Notes under the pieces: generated by a model
The model's database searches: none
Told to the model about the DNA's origin: nothing
What the model saw: the letters and a program-made list of their open reading frames with translations, nothing else
Shown here: piece after piece, positions 1 to 7,863 of the stretch
How positions within the stretch are numbered: position 1 is the first letter of the stretch
Layout: each line of letters begins with the position of its first letter
Assembly (NCBI GenBank): GCA_963422655.1
Contig: OY730440.1
Location: 124,001 to 188,000, forward strand
DNA from: CATQHS01 sp963422655
GTDB taxonomy: Bacteria; Actinomycetota; Acidimicrobiia; Acidimicrobiales; Aldehydirespiratoraceae
DNA: 64,000 bases
Direction: 5' to 3'
Position numbers and translations under genes: made by a program

Positions 1-1
1 G

Positions 2-112
2 CCCGGCGTTGAGTACTACTACCGGGTGAAAGCGATCAGCAGCAGTGGACTGGCCGGTGGTTGGGGGACCGGTTCCAACTACGCACGCGCGATCATCCCC
101 AGAGCTGACTGA
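2..112 (+). CDS. C-terminal end of a fibronectin type III-like protein (partial)
   Basis: An open frame enters from the left edge and ends at TGA 110-112, leaving 36 residues. They contain EYYYRVKAISSSG, the pattern of the last two strands of a fibronectin type III domain (Y-x-Y-x-V-x-A, then a Gly-rich turn). The tail IIPRAD carries no sorting signal or membrane segment. Such domains usually occur in secreted or surface proteins, but the rest of the protein is outside the window, so its enzymatic role, if any, cannot be told. Confidence 0.65.
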   Translation, partial: PGVEYYYRVKAISSSGLAGGWGTGSNYARAIIPRAD

Positions 113-126
113 GGGCCGGATCAAGG

Positions 127-600
127 TTATGGAATTCGTACGGGGACCCGCGAGTGAGCGAGCACAAGCGACGCACACACGCTGCGAAAGACGACGTCGG
201 GAAGTTCCATCAGTACCGTGAAGAAATCCGTCGACAAAGACCGATAACCGCTGGTGTCGAGTCGACACATCTCCGACGTCATGGCGTCGATCTCAGCTCG
301 CAGTCGCACATCCGCGAACGACGTAACTCGAACGAGTCGGTCGCGGATCAGCGTTCGCCTCTCCTGTTCGGAGGTAACCGTGAGCAGGTTCATGTGGTGG
401 CCCATACGCCCGAATCGTCCGTGGCGTTGGTCGAGTTCACGTTCGACGCGGGCCAGTGCAGCCGCAGCACGTTCCCAGTGCTGCTTGTGAAGCCTCGGGC
501 CGACGATGCCGTGCTGCTGGCGGCGTTGCTCGGCGGCGGACTCCTAGTCGGGCCGGTACTCCTCGGTGCGTCGATCGAAACGGTACGGCTTGGTCGCCAT
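127..600 (-). pseudogene. Unrecognised ORF interrupted by an in-frame amber codon
   Basis: On the minus strand a frame starts at ATG 600 (MATKPYRFDRRTEEYRPD), meets TAG at 546-544 and stays open in the same frame for about 139 more residues, to TAA at 129-127. The second part is hydrophilic, rich in Arg and Glu, with a helical stretch (ERAAAALARVERELDQR), and its third codon positions are GC-rich as in real genes here. No ribosome binding site is evident at 600 or at the internal ATG 405. It may be a decayed gene, a readthrough gene, or a short gene starting at 405 with a chance frame upstream. I do not recognise a family. Positions 601-715 hold nothing I can identify. Confidence 0.35.
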
Positions 601-715
601 GGCGGTCGAGATAATGCGAGGGCCCGACGCCCGGTGGGCCGAAGGTAGCGTGAAGCCCTGTGACGATCCCTGCTGAGACGGGCGCGCCGGTGACCGGCCG
701 TGCGCTGCGCTGATC

Positions 716-1822
716 GTGACGGTTCGGGCCGAGACGTTGGTGACAGTTGGGCGCCGGGCCGGGCTGAGCGCGGTCGGTGTCTGTGACGCGGCCCCGTTCG
801 CGGCGGTGGCCGAGACCCTGCACCGCCGCAAACGGGACGGCTTGCACGCCGGGATGGCGTTCACCTACCGTAATCCCGACCGGTCCACCGACCCGGCCCG
901 GACCCTTCCCGGCGCTACCGCGCTGGTGGTGGGCGCTCTCGACTACTACCGGCCGGCACCGCCGCGTCCTGTCGACAATCAGCCCTACGCTCGGGTGGCG
1001 GCCTATGCCCGGAGCGACCACTACGCCGCATTGCGGGCCGGGCTGGACGAAGTAGCTGGTTTGCTTCGCTCCCTGGGGCACCGGGCTGTGGTCACTGCCG
1101 ACGAGAACCATCTCGTCGACCGGGCTGCGGCCCACCGAGCCGGCATCGGCTGGTGGGGCAAGAGCGCCAACATCTTGGTTCCAGGGGCCGGCAGCATGGT
1201 GGTGCTGGGTTCGGTCGTCACCGACGCTCCCGTCGAGACGACTGCCCCCGCCCCCGTCGCCGATGGTTGCGGGCCGTGTCGGCAGTGCCTGGACGGATGT
1301 CCGACCGGCGCTATCGTGGCCCCCGGAGTGGTCGACGCCCGCCGCTGCCTGGCCTGGTTGGTCCAAGCCGACGGGATCTTCGACCCCGACCTGCGGGTAG
1401 CGCTCGGCGATCGCATCTACGGATGCGACGACTGCGGGGATTCGTGCCCACCCAACCGGATCCGCATCCGCCGCAAGGCCGGCCCGGCCCCACCGTCGAC
1501 CGACCAGGCGTGGGTGCCGGTGCTGGAGTTGCTGGCGGCCACCGACGAAGAACTGCTGGAGCGCTATGGCCGGTGGTACATCCCCCAGCGGAAGCCCCGG
1601 TACCTGCGTCGCAATGCGCTGGTGGTGCTGGCCAACGTCGGCGACGGCTCCGATCCAGGGGTGCGTGAAGCAGTGAACCGAGCCCTGGGCGACTCCGATC
1701 CGCTGATTCGAGCCCACGCCGTGTGGTGCGCTCGGCGCCTCGGCCTGCGGATCGACGCTCTGCGGGGTCTCGACGACCCGCAGGTCCGAGCCGAACTCCA
1801 GCGTGAGGTGCAGCCCCGGTGA
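716..1822 (+). CDS. queG: Epoxyqueuosine reductase QueG
   Basis: 368 residues, GTG start. QueG performs the last step of queuosine synthesis in tRNA, reducing epoxyqueuosine with a cobalamin and two [4Fe-4S] clusters in the cytoplasm. Two ferredoxin-like cysteine motifs are visible: CGPCRQCLDGCP near residues 184-195 and CDDCGDSCP near 238-246. The signature RYLRRNALVVLANVG lies near residue 300, followed by a HEAT-like tail (DSDPLIRAHAVWCARRLG), as in full-length members. Length is normal. The gene lies 29 bases before the mannosyltransferase gene on the same strand. No other queuosine gene is in the window, so a salvage role is possible but unproven. Confidence 0.9.
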   Translation: MTVRAETLVTVGRRAGLSAVGVCDAAPFAAVAETLHRRKRDGLHAGMAFTYRNPDRSTDPARTLPGATALVVGALDYYRPAPPRPVDNQPYARVAAYARSDHYAALRAGLDEVAGLLRSLGHRAVVTADENHLVDRAAAHRAGIGWWGKSANILVPGAGSMVVLGSVVTDAPVETTAPAPVADGCGPCRQCLDGCPTGAIVAPGVVDARRCLAWLVQADGIFDPDLRVALGDRIYGCDDCGDSCPPNRIRIRRKAGPAPPSTDQAWVPVLELLAATDEELLERYGRWYIPQRKPRYLRRNALVVLANVGDGSDPGVREAVNRALGDSDPLIRAHAVWCARRLGLRIDALRGLDDPQVRAELQREVQPR

Positions 1823-1851
1823 CCCCGGCTCGCCCGGCCCGGAGTTAGCCC

Positions 1852-2985
1852 ATGGTCCGGCACCTGCTCGTCACCAACGACTTCCCGCCCAAGATCGGTG
1901 GAATACAGAGCTACCTGTGGGAGCTGTGGCGACGGTTGCCGCCCGGCGAAGTGGTGGTGCACACCACCCCCCGCCCCGATGCCGCTGCCTTCGACGCCGG
2001 TCAGGACTTTGCGGTGATCCGCTCCTTCGAGCCCTGGCTGGTACCCCGGCCCGGCCTGGTTCGCCGGGTCGACCGTTTGGCCGCCGAATACGATGTCGAC
2101 CTCGTAGTCATCGATCCGGCGGTACCGACCGGGCTCATCGGCCCCCATCTGGAGCGGCCTTATGCCGTGGTGGTGCACGGTGCCGAGATCGCCGTCCCCG
2201 GTCGTGTGCCGGGTCTGCGAAGGCTGCTGGGCCGGGTGCTGGCCGACGCGTCCGGGGTGATAGCCGCGGGAGGGTACCCCGCCGACGAGGCCGAGCGGGT
2301 AGTGGGTCGCAGCCTCACCGCCTTCGTGATCCCACCCGGGGTCGACACCGATCGCATCAGGCCCCTCGAAGACCGGGAGCGAAGCGAGATTCGTCGCCGG
2401 TTGGGCTTGGAGCCCGATGCCCCCACCGTTGTCAGCGTGTCCCGGCTGGTGCCTCGAAAAGGGATGGACACTCTGGTGCGAGCCGCCGCCATCCTGGCTC
2501 CGCACCACCCCGGCCTCCAAGTGGTGATCGCTGGCGACGGGCGAGAGCGGCGCCGGATCGCTCGTCTGGTCGAGAAGCTCGGTGCTCCGGTGCGGCTTCT
2601 GGGTCGGGTATCCCAACGGGACCTTCCCATGATCTACGGCTGTGGCGACGTGTTCGCCATGCTGTGCCGCGCCCGCTGGGCCGGGCTGGAGCAGGAGGGC
2701 TTCGGGATCGTGTTCTTGGAAGCGGCTGCGGCCGGGGTGGCCCAGGTGGCCGGACGCAGCGGTGGTGTGGCCGATGCCGTGATCCATGACAGGACCGGGC
2801 TGGTTCTGGAGGCAACCGAGCCGGAACCGGCCGCTCGGGCTATCGGTGAGCTCCTCGATGACAGCGAACGGTGTCGAGCCATGGGAGCGGCGGCCCGGCG
2901 CCGGGTGCAGGAGGCCTTCTCCTATGAAGGGCTGGCCCGGCAGCTCCACGACGCGATCGGCGCTATGGTGAGCGCTGCACCCTGA
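1852..2985 (+). CDS. pimB: GT4 glycosyltransferase, PimB'-type phosphatidylinositol mannosyltransferase
   Basis: 377 residues. The start carries NDFPPKIGGIQSYLWEL, the acceptor-side loop typical of PimB' (second mannosyltransferase of phosphatidylinositol mannoside synthesis, GDP-mannose donor, cytoplasmic face of the membrane). GT4 donor-site features follow: PPGVDTDRI near 163, VSRLVPRKGMDTLV near 200, and EQEGFGIVFLEAAAAG near 280 with the conserved E-x7-E. Start ATG 1852 has GGAG about 7 bases upstream. The next gene codes for an SRPBCC protein, as beside pimB' in mycobacteria, which supports the call. Related GT4 enzymes with other acceptors cannot be fully excluded. Confidence 0.8.
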   Translation: MVRHLLVTNDFPPKIGGIQSYLWELWRRLPPGEVVVHTTPRPDAAAFDAGQDFAVIRSFEPWLVPRPGLVRRVDRLAAEYDVDLVVIDPAVPTGLIGPHLERPYAVVVHGAEIAVPGRVPGLRRLLGRVLADASGVIAAGGYPADEAERVVGRSLTAFVIPPGVDTDRIRPLEDRERSEIRRRLGLEPDAPTVVSVSRLVPRKGMDTLVRAAAILAPHHPGLQVVIAGDGRERRRIARLVEKLGAPVRLLGRVSQRDLPMIYGCGDVFAMLCRARWAGLEQEGFGIVFLEAAAAGVAQVAGRSGGVADAVIHDRTGLVLEATEPEPAARAIGELLDDSERCRAMGAAARRRVQEAFSYEGLARQLHDAIGAMVSAAP

Positions 2986-3016
2986 GGTGCACGGGGGCGC
3001 CTGAGGTGCACGGGGG
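2982..3016. repeat. Two direct 16-bp copies over and after the pimB stop codon
   Basis: CTGAGGTGCACGGGGG occurs at 2982-2997 and again at 3001-3016. The first copy contains the stop codon of the mannosyltransferase gene. This looks like a local duplication; no function is evident. Confidence 0.7.
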
Positions 3017-3036
3017 TGGCAACGAACAGGTTGCCA
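3017..3036 (+). terminator. Hairpin after pimB
   Basis: TGGCAAC (3017-3023), a six-base loop and GTTGCCA (3030-3036) form a perfect 7-bp stem 32 bases after the stop codon. There is no T run, which is common for actinobacterial terminators. Confidence 0.4.
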
Positions 3037-3116
3037 TGGCCGGAGCCGTGGAAGTTGGAACCACCCCGAGTTGTTAGGGTCATTGAACGAAATCACTCCG
3101 GGAGGTGGTACCAGTC

Positions 3117-3572
3117 GTGGTCGACCAGGCAACCCAGCGAACCACCGTCATGGCCAGCCCCCAGCGTTGTTTCGACGCGGCCATCGACTTCGAGCGCTAT
3201 CCCGAATGGGCCACCGACGTGAAACAAGCCCGAGTGCTGAGGCGTGACGAGCGAGGCCAAGCCGTCGACGTGGAGTTCCGAGCGGCGGCCATGGCTCGAT
3301 CCACTACCTACACCCTGCGGTACTACTACGGCACCGAACCGTTGCGCATGGCCTGGCGGCTCCAGTACGGCGACGCCACCAGGCGGTTGGACGGTTCCTA
3401 CGAGTTCCTGGCGGTGGACGGCAGCGCCGATGTCACCGAGGTCGTGTACCACTTGGTCGTCGATCTCACGATGCCCATGCCCGGATTCCTCAAGCGCCGA
3501 GCCGAGGCCCGGATCATGAACACCGCCCTCGACGACCTGAAGGCCTACGTGGAGGCCGGCGCCACCCGGTAG
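3117..3572 (+). CDS. SRPBCC (START-like) lipid/polyketide-cyclase family protein
   Basis: 151 residues from GTG 3117, chosen because GGGAGGT ends about ten bases upstream; the frame also opens at GTG 3105, inside that Shine-Dalgarno sequence. The order ASPQRCFDAAIDFERYPEWATDVKQARVL then a beta-rich middle and a C-terminal helix (MPGFLKRRAEARIMNTALDDLKAYVE) is the helix-grip fold of the polyketide cyclase / coenzyme Q-binding family. Members hold a hydrophobic ligand; no catalytic residues can be assigned. Its position next to a PimB'-type enzyme matches mycobacterial gene order and suggests a lipid-related role, which is inference. Confidence 0.75.
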   Translation: MVDQATQRTTVMASPQRCFDAAIDFERYPEWATDVKQARVLRRDERGQAVDVEFRAAAMARSTTYTLRYYYGTEPLRMAWRLQYGDATRRLDGSYEFLAVDGSADVTEVVYHLVVDLTMPMPGFLKRRAEARIMNTALDDLKAYVEAGATR

Positions 3573-3582
3573 AGCGGTCGGG

Positions 3583-4611
3583 ATGTACTGCGGATTCGAC
3601 ATCGGTGGAACGAAGGTTCTGGGCTTGGCCGTGGAGGGCCCCGATGCCACCGAACCGACGGCGTGGCGGCGAGAGCTCATCGTCTACAACGGTGAGACCC
3701 TGATCGAGCTCATCGAGTCGGTGGTGGCCAGTCTCGAATCCGATTGCGGCCGGGCCATGTCAGGGATCGGGATAGGTGTGGCCGGTATCGTGGACCGGGC
3801 CGGCACGCTGCGGTACTCGCCCAACATTCCCGGGGTCGTCGATCTCGACATCAAGGCCCGCCTCGAGGCCGACCTGAACCGGCCGGTCGTGGTGGAAAAC
3901 GACGCCACCGCTGCGATCTGGGCCGAGATGACGGTGGGAGCGGGGCGGGGCAGCCGCCATATGGCGCTGGTCGCTCTCGGCACCGGCATAGGCACCGGGT
4001 TCGTGTTCGACGGTCGGCTGCATCGAGGATTCAACGGCTTCGCCGGTGAATCCGGTCACATGATCATCCAGTACGACGGGCCGGTGCATCTCACCGGTGC
4101 TCAGGGACCGTGGGAATACTTCGCGTCGGGTAGCGGGCTGGTAAGACGGGCCCGACAAGTGGCGGCTTCAGGGGAACTGCCCCAGGTGGTGGCCGAAGCC
4201 GGATCCGTGGAGGCGATCGACGGCGATCATGTCCGAGCCGCCATCGTCGCCGGTGATCCGGTCGCGCTGAGCCTGCTGGACGAGCTCTGCTGCTACGTCG
4301 GCATCGGCGTGGCCAATCTGGTTCACGTTCTCGATCCTGAGATGGTGATCATCTCCGGCGGTGTCGTTGACATCGGCGAGCCCTTGATCCGGGGCATACA
4401 GCGCTGGACCAATGCTCACGTGCTCGGAGGCGACCATCGCCCCGAGGTTCGGGTAGTGGCGGCCCAGCTCGGCCACCGCTCCGGCGCCTTCGGGGCGGCG
4501 CTGCTGGCCGCCCGTGGTCGCGCCAGCAGTAGAGCCGAGGTACCCACCGAGGATCAGTCGTCGTCGGCCCAGCGGCGGGACCGCTCAACGGCTCGCAACC
4601 ACCGATCGTAG
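3583..4611 (+). CDS. ROK-family sugar kinase lacking the zinc cysteines
   Basis: 342 residues. The N-terminal phosphate loop FDIGGTKVLGLAVEG, the catalytic region VVVENDATAAIWAE and ALGTGIGTGFVFDG are those of ROK glucokinases, which phosphorylate glucose or amino sugars with ATP. The segment that normally reads CxCGxxGCxE here reads VHLTGAQGPWE, so all three zinc-ligand cysteines are replaced while G-x-x-G and the Glu remain. The C-terminal tail is Ser/Arg-rich and overlaps the 3' end of glpK on the other strand by 58 bases; the true protein could end in function before it. The gene follows the SRPBCC gene by 10 bases. Substrate is unknown. Confidence 0.8.
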   Translation: MYCGFDIGGTKVLGLAVEGPDATEPTAWRRELIVYNGETLIELIESVVASLESDCGRAMSGIGIGVAGIVDRAGTLRYSPNIPGVVDLDIKARLEADLNRPVVVENDATAAIWAEMTVGAGRGSRHMALVALGTGIGTGFVFDGRLHRGFNGFAGESGHMIIQYDGPVHLTGAQGPWEYFASGSGLVRRARQVAASGELPQVVAEAGSVEAIDGDHVRAAIVAGDPVALSLLDELCCYVGIGVANLVHVLDPEMVIISGGVVDIGEPLIRGIQRWTNAHVLGGDHRPEVRVVAAQLGHRSGAFGAALLAARGRASSRAEVPTEDQSSSAQRRDRSTARNHRS

Positions 4612-6038
4612 AGCCGATCGGCTTCGGACCGGTCGGCTGCAGGCTCGAAACGTCCGGCCTGCACCCAACAGCCGGCCAACTCCTCGAGGGAGCTCCAGAT
4701 CCCCTCGGAGAGCCCGGCCAGGTAGGCCGCGCCCAGGGCCGTGGTCTCGGAGACACCGGATCGGATCACGGGCACACCGAGTTGGTCGGCCTGGAACTGC
4801 AAGAGCAGATCCATGACCGATGCGCCGCCGTCCACTCGCAGGTCGGTGATGACCACCCCGGCCGCGGCCATGGTCTCGATGACGTCACGGGCCTGGTAAG
4901 CCATCGACTCGACCGCAGCTCGAGCCAGTTCGGCTCGACCGGTTCCCCCGGTGATCCCCACGACCGTGCCCCGGGCTCGGGGATCCCACCACGGGCTGCC
5001 CAGCCCGGCCAGTGCCGGCACGAAGCAGACCCCGCCGGTGTCGGGAATCGACTCAGCCAGCGGCCCGACTGCGCCGGGTTCGTCGAAAAGTCCCAGACTG
5101 TCTTGAAGCCAGCTCACCGCGGCGCCGGTCGCCAGCATCGCGCCCTCATAGGCGTAGGTCCTCGACAGCCCGTCGGGGCGGTCCAGTACCCATGCCACCG
5201 TCGTGAGCAGTCCTTCGACCGGCGCCGGGCAGTCGGATCCGAGGTTCATCAACGTGAAGGACCCGCTGCCGTAGGTGTTCTTGGCCTGGCCCGGCGTGAA
5301 GCAGGCCTGCCCGAACAGCGCCGCCTGCTGATCACCGGCCACCCCCGAGACAGCGATGCCGGCCCCCAGCGGAGATCCGTCGGCGGTCAGCCCGAACCGG
5401 CCCGACGAAGGCCGGACCTCGGGCAGGCATCCCGGTGGCACCCCCATCAGCTCGCACAGTTCTGCGGACCATTCCAGCGCCGTGATGTCGTAGAGCATGG
5501 TGCGGCTGGCGTTGGACGGATCGGTAACGTGCTCAGCCCCGCCGGTCAGGTTCCACACCAGCCAGGAGTCGACGGTACCGAAGGCCAGACCGGCATCGGC
5601 AGGTACCCCTCCGGTGGTCAGGAGCCATTCGAGTTTGGTGGCCGAGAAGTAAGGGTCCAGCACCAAACCGGTGAGGTCACGGACGAGCTCGAGATGGCCG
5701 GCCCGTTCCAGTTGCTCGCACCGAGCTGCCGTGCGTCGGTCCTGCCAGACGATGGCCCGCTGTAGAGGCCGTCCGGTGCGCCGGTCCCACACCACCACCG
5801 TCTCGCGCTGGTTGGTGATCCCGATGGCGGCCACCGGTTGGTCGATGCTGGCTATCACCTCGGTCGAAGTGGCGCAGGTGGCTTGCCAGATCTCGTCGGG
5901 GTCGTGCTCCACCCAACCGGGCCGGGGGAAATGCTGGTTGAGGGCACGGTAAGCCAAGCTGCAGGGTTGGCCGGACTCGTCGACAGCCAAGGCCCGAACC
6001 CCGGTCGTTCCCGCATCTATGGCTATCACCACCGACAC
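4554..6038 (-). CDS. glpK: Glycerol kinase
   Basis: 494 residues, GTG start. FGGY-family kinase converting glycerol to glycerol 3-phosphate. Evidence: IAIDAGTTGVRALAVD at the start, GITNQRETVVVWDRRTG near 73, IVWQDRRTA near 95, GDQQAALFGQACF and KNTYGSGSFTLMN near 240-260, and the C-terminal FGGY signature GGTGRAELARAAVESMAYQ. Length is that of GlpK. The 3' end overlaps the ROK gene tail. Upstream is a TAGGAT -10 element eight bases before the start and a palindrome, so the transcript is probably leaderless and may be under a repressor. Confidence 0.93.
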   Translation of the reverse strand: MSVVIAIDAGTTGVRALAVDESGQPCSLAYRALNQHFPRPGWVEHDPDEIWQATCATSTEVIASIDQPVAAIGITNQRETVVVWDRRTGRPLQRAIVWQDRRTAARCEQLERAGHLELVRDLTGLVLDPYFSATKLEWLLTTGGVPADAGLAFGTVDSWLVWNLTGGAEHVTDPSNASRTMLYDITALEWSAELCELMGVPPGCLPEVRPSSGRFGLTADGSPLGAGIAVSGVAGDQQAALFGQACFTPGQAKNTYGSGSFTLMNLGSDCPAPVEGLLTTVAWVLDRPDGLSRTYAYEGAMLATGAAVSWLQDSLGLFDEPGAVGPLAESIPDTGGVCFVPALAGLGSPWWDPRARGTVVGITGGTGRAELARAAVESMAYQARDVIETMAAAGVVITDLRVDGGASVMDLLLQFQADQLGVPVIRSGVSETTALGAAYLAGLSEGIWSSLEELAGCWVQAGRFEPAADRSEADRLYDRWLRAVERSRRWADDD

Positions 6039-6046
6039 CGGTGCTG

Positions 6047-6074
6047 ATCCTACCGAAGAGGAACTACCTCTTCG
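6047..6074 (-). promoter_or_regulatory. glpK promoter with adjoining palindrome (possible operator)
   Basis: TAGGAT on the minus strand (6052-6047) sits eight bases from the glpK GTG. Directly upstream lies CGAAGAGG-AACTA-CCTCTTCG (6054-6074), a perfect 8-bp inverted repeat with a 5-base centre, located where a repressor would block RNA polymerase. The region is shared with the divergent phosphofructokinase gene. Confidence 0.5.
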
Positions 6075-6170
6075 AAAACCGGCTCGGGCATCTGAGCGCC
6101 GGGCCGAGCGTTCTCGATACAGTCACGACCGACGTTACGGGCGCAGCGAGAGTGACGGGAGCCCCCAACG

Positions 6171-7199
6171 ATGCGGGTAGGCGTGCTGACCGGAGGCGGT
6201 GACTGCCCGGGGCTCAACGCGGTCATCAGAGCCGTGGTTCGTAAGGCCGAGCGATTCTACGGGGACGAGGTTATCGGTTTCCGGGACGGATGGAGGGGCG
6301 TGGTCGAAGACGACTGGGTGCCCCTCGACGTAGAGAGCTGCCGAGGCTTGCTGCCCCGGGGCGGTACCGTCATCGGCACTTCCCGGCACACCCCGTTCAA
6401 TCTCGACGACGGCGTGGCTCGAGCCCGGGCGACGATCCGGTCCCGGGATGTGGATGGTGTCATCGTCATCGGTGGAGAGGGAACGCTGTCGTGTGGTCGA
6501 GATCTCTACGACTCCGGCTTTGCGATCGTCGGGGTACCCAAGACCATCGACAACGACATCGCCGCCACCGAGATGACATTCGGGTTCGACACCGCCATGG
6601 GCATCGCCACCGAGGCCATCGACCGGCTCCACACCACGGCCGAGAGCCACAACCGGGTGATAGTGGTAGAGGTGATGGGCCGCAACGTCGGTCACATCGC
6701 CACTTGGGCCGGCATCGCCGGCGCCGCCACTTACACGCTGGTACCCGAGGATCCCTTCGACCTCGACGAGGTGTGCCGGGCCCTGACGCGGCGTCACCGG
6801 CGGGGTCGCTACGCCTCCATAGTGGTGGTAGCCGAAGGAGCCCGCCCTCGGCCCGGAACCCTGGAGATATCCGAACCCCCCGTCGATACCTACGGCCACA
6901 AGCGCTTGGGCGGCATCGCCAACGTGATCGCGGCCGAGATCGAGAAACGGACCCGCCTCGAGACCAGGGTGACGATCCTCGGTCACGTCCAGCGGGGCGG
7001 ATCGCCCTCGCCCTTCGATCGGGTGCTGGCCACCCGTTTCGGCGTGGCCGCCATCGACGCCGTGCACGACGGAGCTTTCGGCCAGATGGTTGCCCTTCGG
7101 GCCGGTTCGGTCGTGCGGGTGTCGTTGCACGAGGCAACGGCAGCGACCAAGCCCGTCGGTGACGAACTGTTGGACGTGGCCCGCACTTTCTTCGCCTGA
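6171..7199 (+). CDS. pfkA: 6-phosphofructokinase (group III type)
   Basis: 342 residues. Phosphorylates fructose 6-phosphate to the 1,6-bisphosphate in glycolysis. Visible motifs: GVLTGGGDCPGLNAVIR (phosphate-binding start), GGEGTLSCG near residue 102, PKTIDNDIAATEMTFGFDTA near 120, VVEVMGRNVGHIA near 165, LGHVQRGGSPSPFDR near 268. The GGEG motif (Gly at the donor-discriminating position) points to ATP as donor, whereas the Lys of PKTIDND is the residue found in PPi-dependent enzymes; this mixture is known among actinobacterial ATP enzymes. GGGAG stands nine bases before ATG 6171. Divergent from glpK. Confidence 0.92.
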   Translation: MRVGVLTGGGDCPGLNAVIRAVVRKAERFYGDEVIGFRDGWRGVVEDDWVPLDVESCRGLLPRGGTVIGTSRHTPFNLDDGVARARATIRSRDVDGVIVIGGEGTLSCGRDLYDSGFAIVGVPKTIDNDIAATEMTFGFDTAMGIATEAIDRLHTTAESHNRVIVVEVMGRNVGHIATWAGIAGAATYTLVPEDPFDLDEVCRALTRRHRRGRYASIVVVAEGARPRPGTLEISEPPVDTYGHKRLGGIANVIAAEIEKRTRLETRVTILGHVQRGGSPSPFDRVLATRFGVAAIDAVHDGAFGQMVALRAGSVVRVSLHEATAATKPVGDELLDVARTFFA

Positions 7200-7217
7200 T
7201 TCGAGCCCGGGCTCGAA
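7200..7217. terminator. Palindromic bidirectional terminator candidate
   Basis: TTCGAGCCCGGGCTCGAA is a perfect 18-bp palindrome starting directly after the phosphofructokinase stop codon and 20 bases from the end of the convergent lipoprotein gene. It can form a 7-bp stem with a CCGG loop in either transcript. Confidence 0.5.
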
Positions 7218-7236
7218 CTGCTCGTACTGTGATGGC

Positions 7237-7863
7237 TCAATTGGGACTGAACTGTTCGTAGTTGTCACGTCGCAGCACGGCGCCCGGGTCGGCGTCGGCG
7301 TCATTGGTCGGTACCGATACTTCAGCGCCGTTGAGCAGGAGTCGCGCCCCGTCGATGCTCTCGATTTCGGTGACTGTGAACACCAACTGGGCTGCAACCA
7401 ACCTCAAGGTGTCGGGCGGGGGGGGAAGATCGTCGGGTGAGAGCGGGATGAAGTCGACGGTGGCTATTCCGTCGGTGACAGTGGCCATGGTGAGCTCGAA
7501 CAGTTCCAGAGTGTTGAAGAAACCGGCTGCTTGCTCCTCGACGGTGGTGGTGGTGCCGAACAGGGTGGAGAGCACGTCGGCCACGGTGCCGCCCACTCGC
7601 ACCGGGCGCTCGACCTCCACCACGATGGTTCGCTCGATGTCGGGGGGATTGGTCAGCAGGTACACCGAATGGGGCTCGGCGACCGGCACTGCGGGCGTCT
7701 CGACGGTAGTGGTGGTGAATCCGGGCCGGAGGCTCTCGGGCAGATCGTCGGGATCTATGGCGTGGGCCGTTTCGTCAGTGGGGATCCCGCAGGCGCCGGT
7801 GACGGACCAGGCGACCAGCGCCAGCACGATCAGGCCCAGCACGGTCGCCGGGCGGCGGGTCAT
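7237..7863 (-). CDS. GerMN-domain lipoprotein, short LpqB-like partner of MtrAB
   Basis: 208 residues. A signal peptide ends in a lipobox-like VTGAC with Cys25 (lipid anchor outside the membrane). A linker rich in Thr and Pro leads into a GerMN domain (VEVERPVRVGGTVADVLSTLF ... VATVDF-type strands ... LRLVAAQLVFTVTEI). It is the last gene of mtrA-mtrB-lpqB order and overlaps mtrB by four bases. Classical LpqB is near 580 residues with a second GerMN-like part and a beta-propeller; here only one GerMN domain remains. I infer it modulates MtrB or the envelope, as LpqB does. Confidence 0.75.
   Translation of the reverse strand: MTRRPATVLGLIVLALVAWSVTGACGIPTDETAHAIDPDDLPESLRPGFTTTTVETPAVPVAEPHSVYLLTNPPDIERTIVVEVERPVRVGGTVADVLSTLFGTTTTVEEQAAGFFNTLELFELTMATVTDGIATVDFIPLSPDDLPPPPDTLRLVAAQLVFTVTEIESIDGARLLLNGAEVSVPTNDADADPGAVLRRDNYEQFSPN

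Noticed and set aside
437..3132. Long minus-strand frames opposite queG and pimB
   Set aside because: Shadows of high-GC genes; low-complexity Gly/His/Arg compositions and no domain match.
3583..4611. Polyphosphate glucokinase
   Set aside because: The start FDIGGTKVLG lacks the features of that ROK subgroup; only a general ROK kinase is supported.
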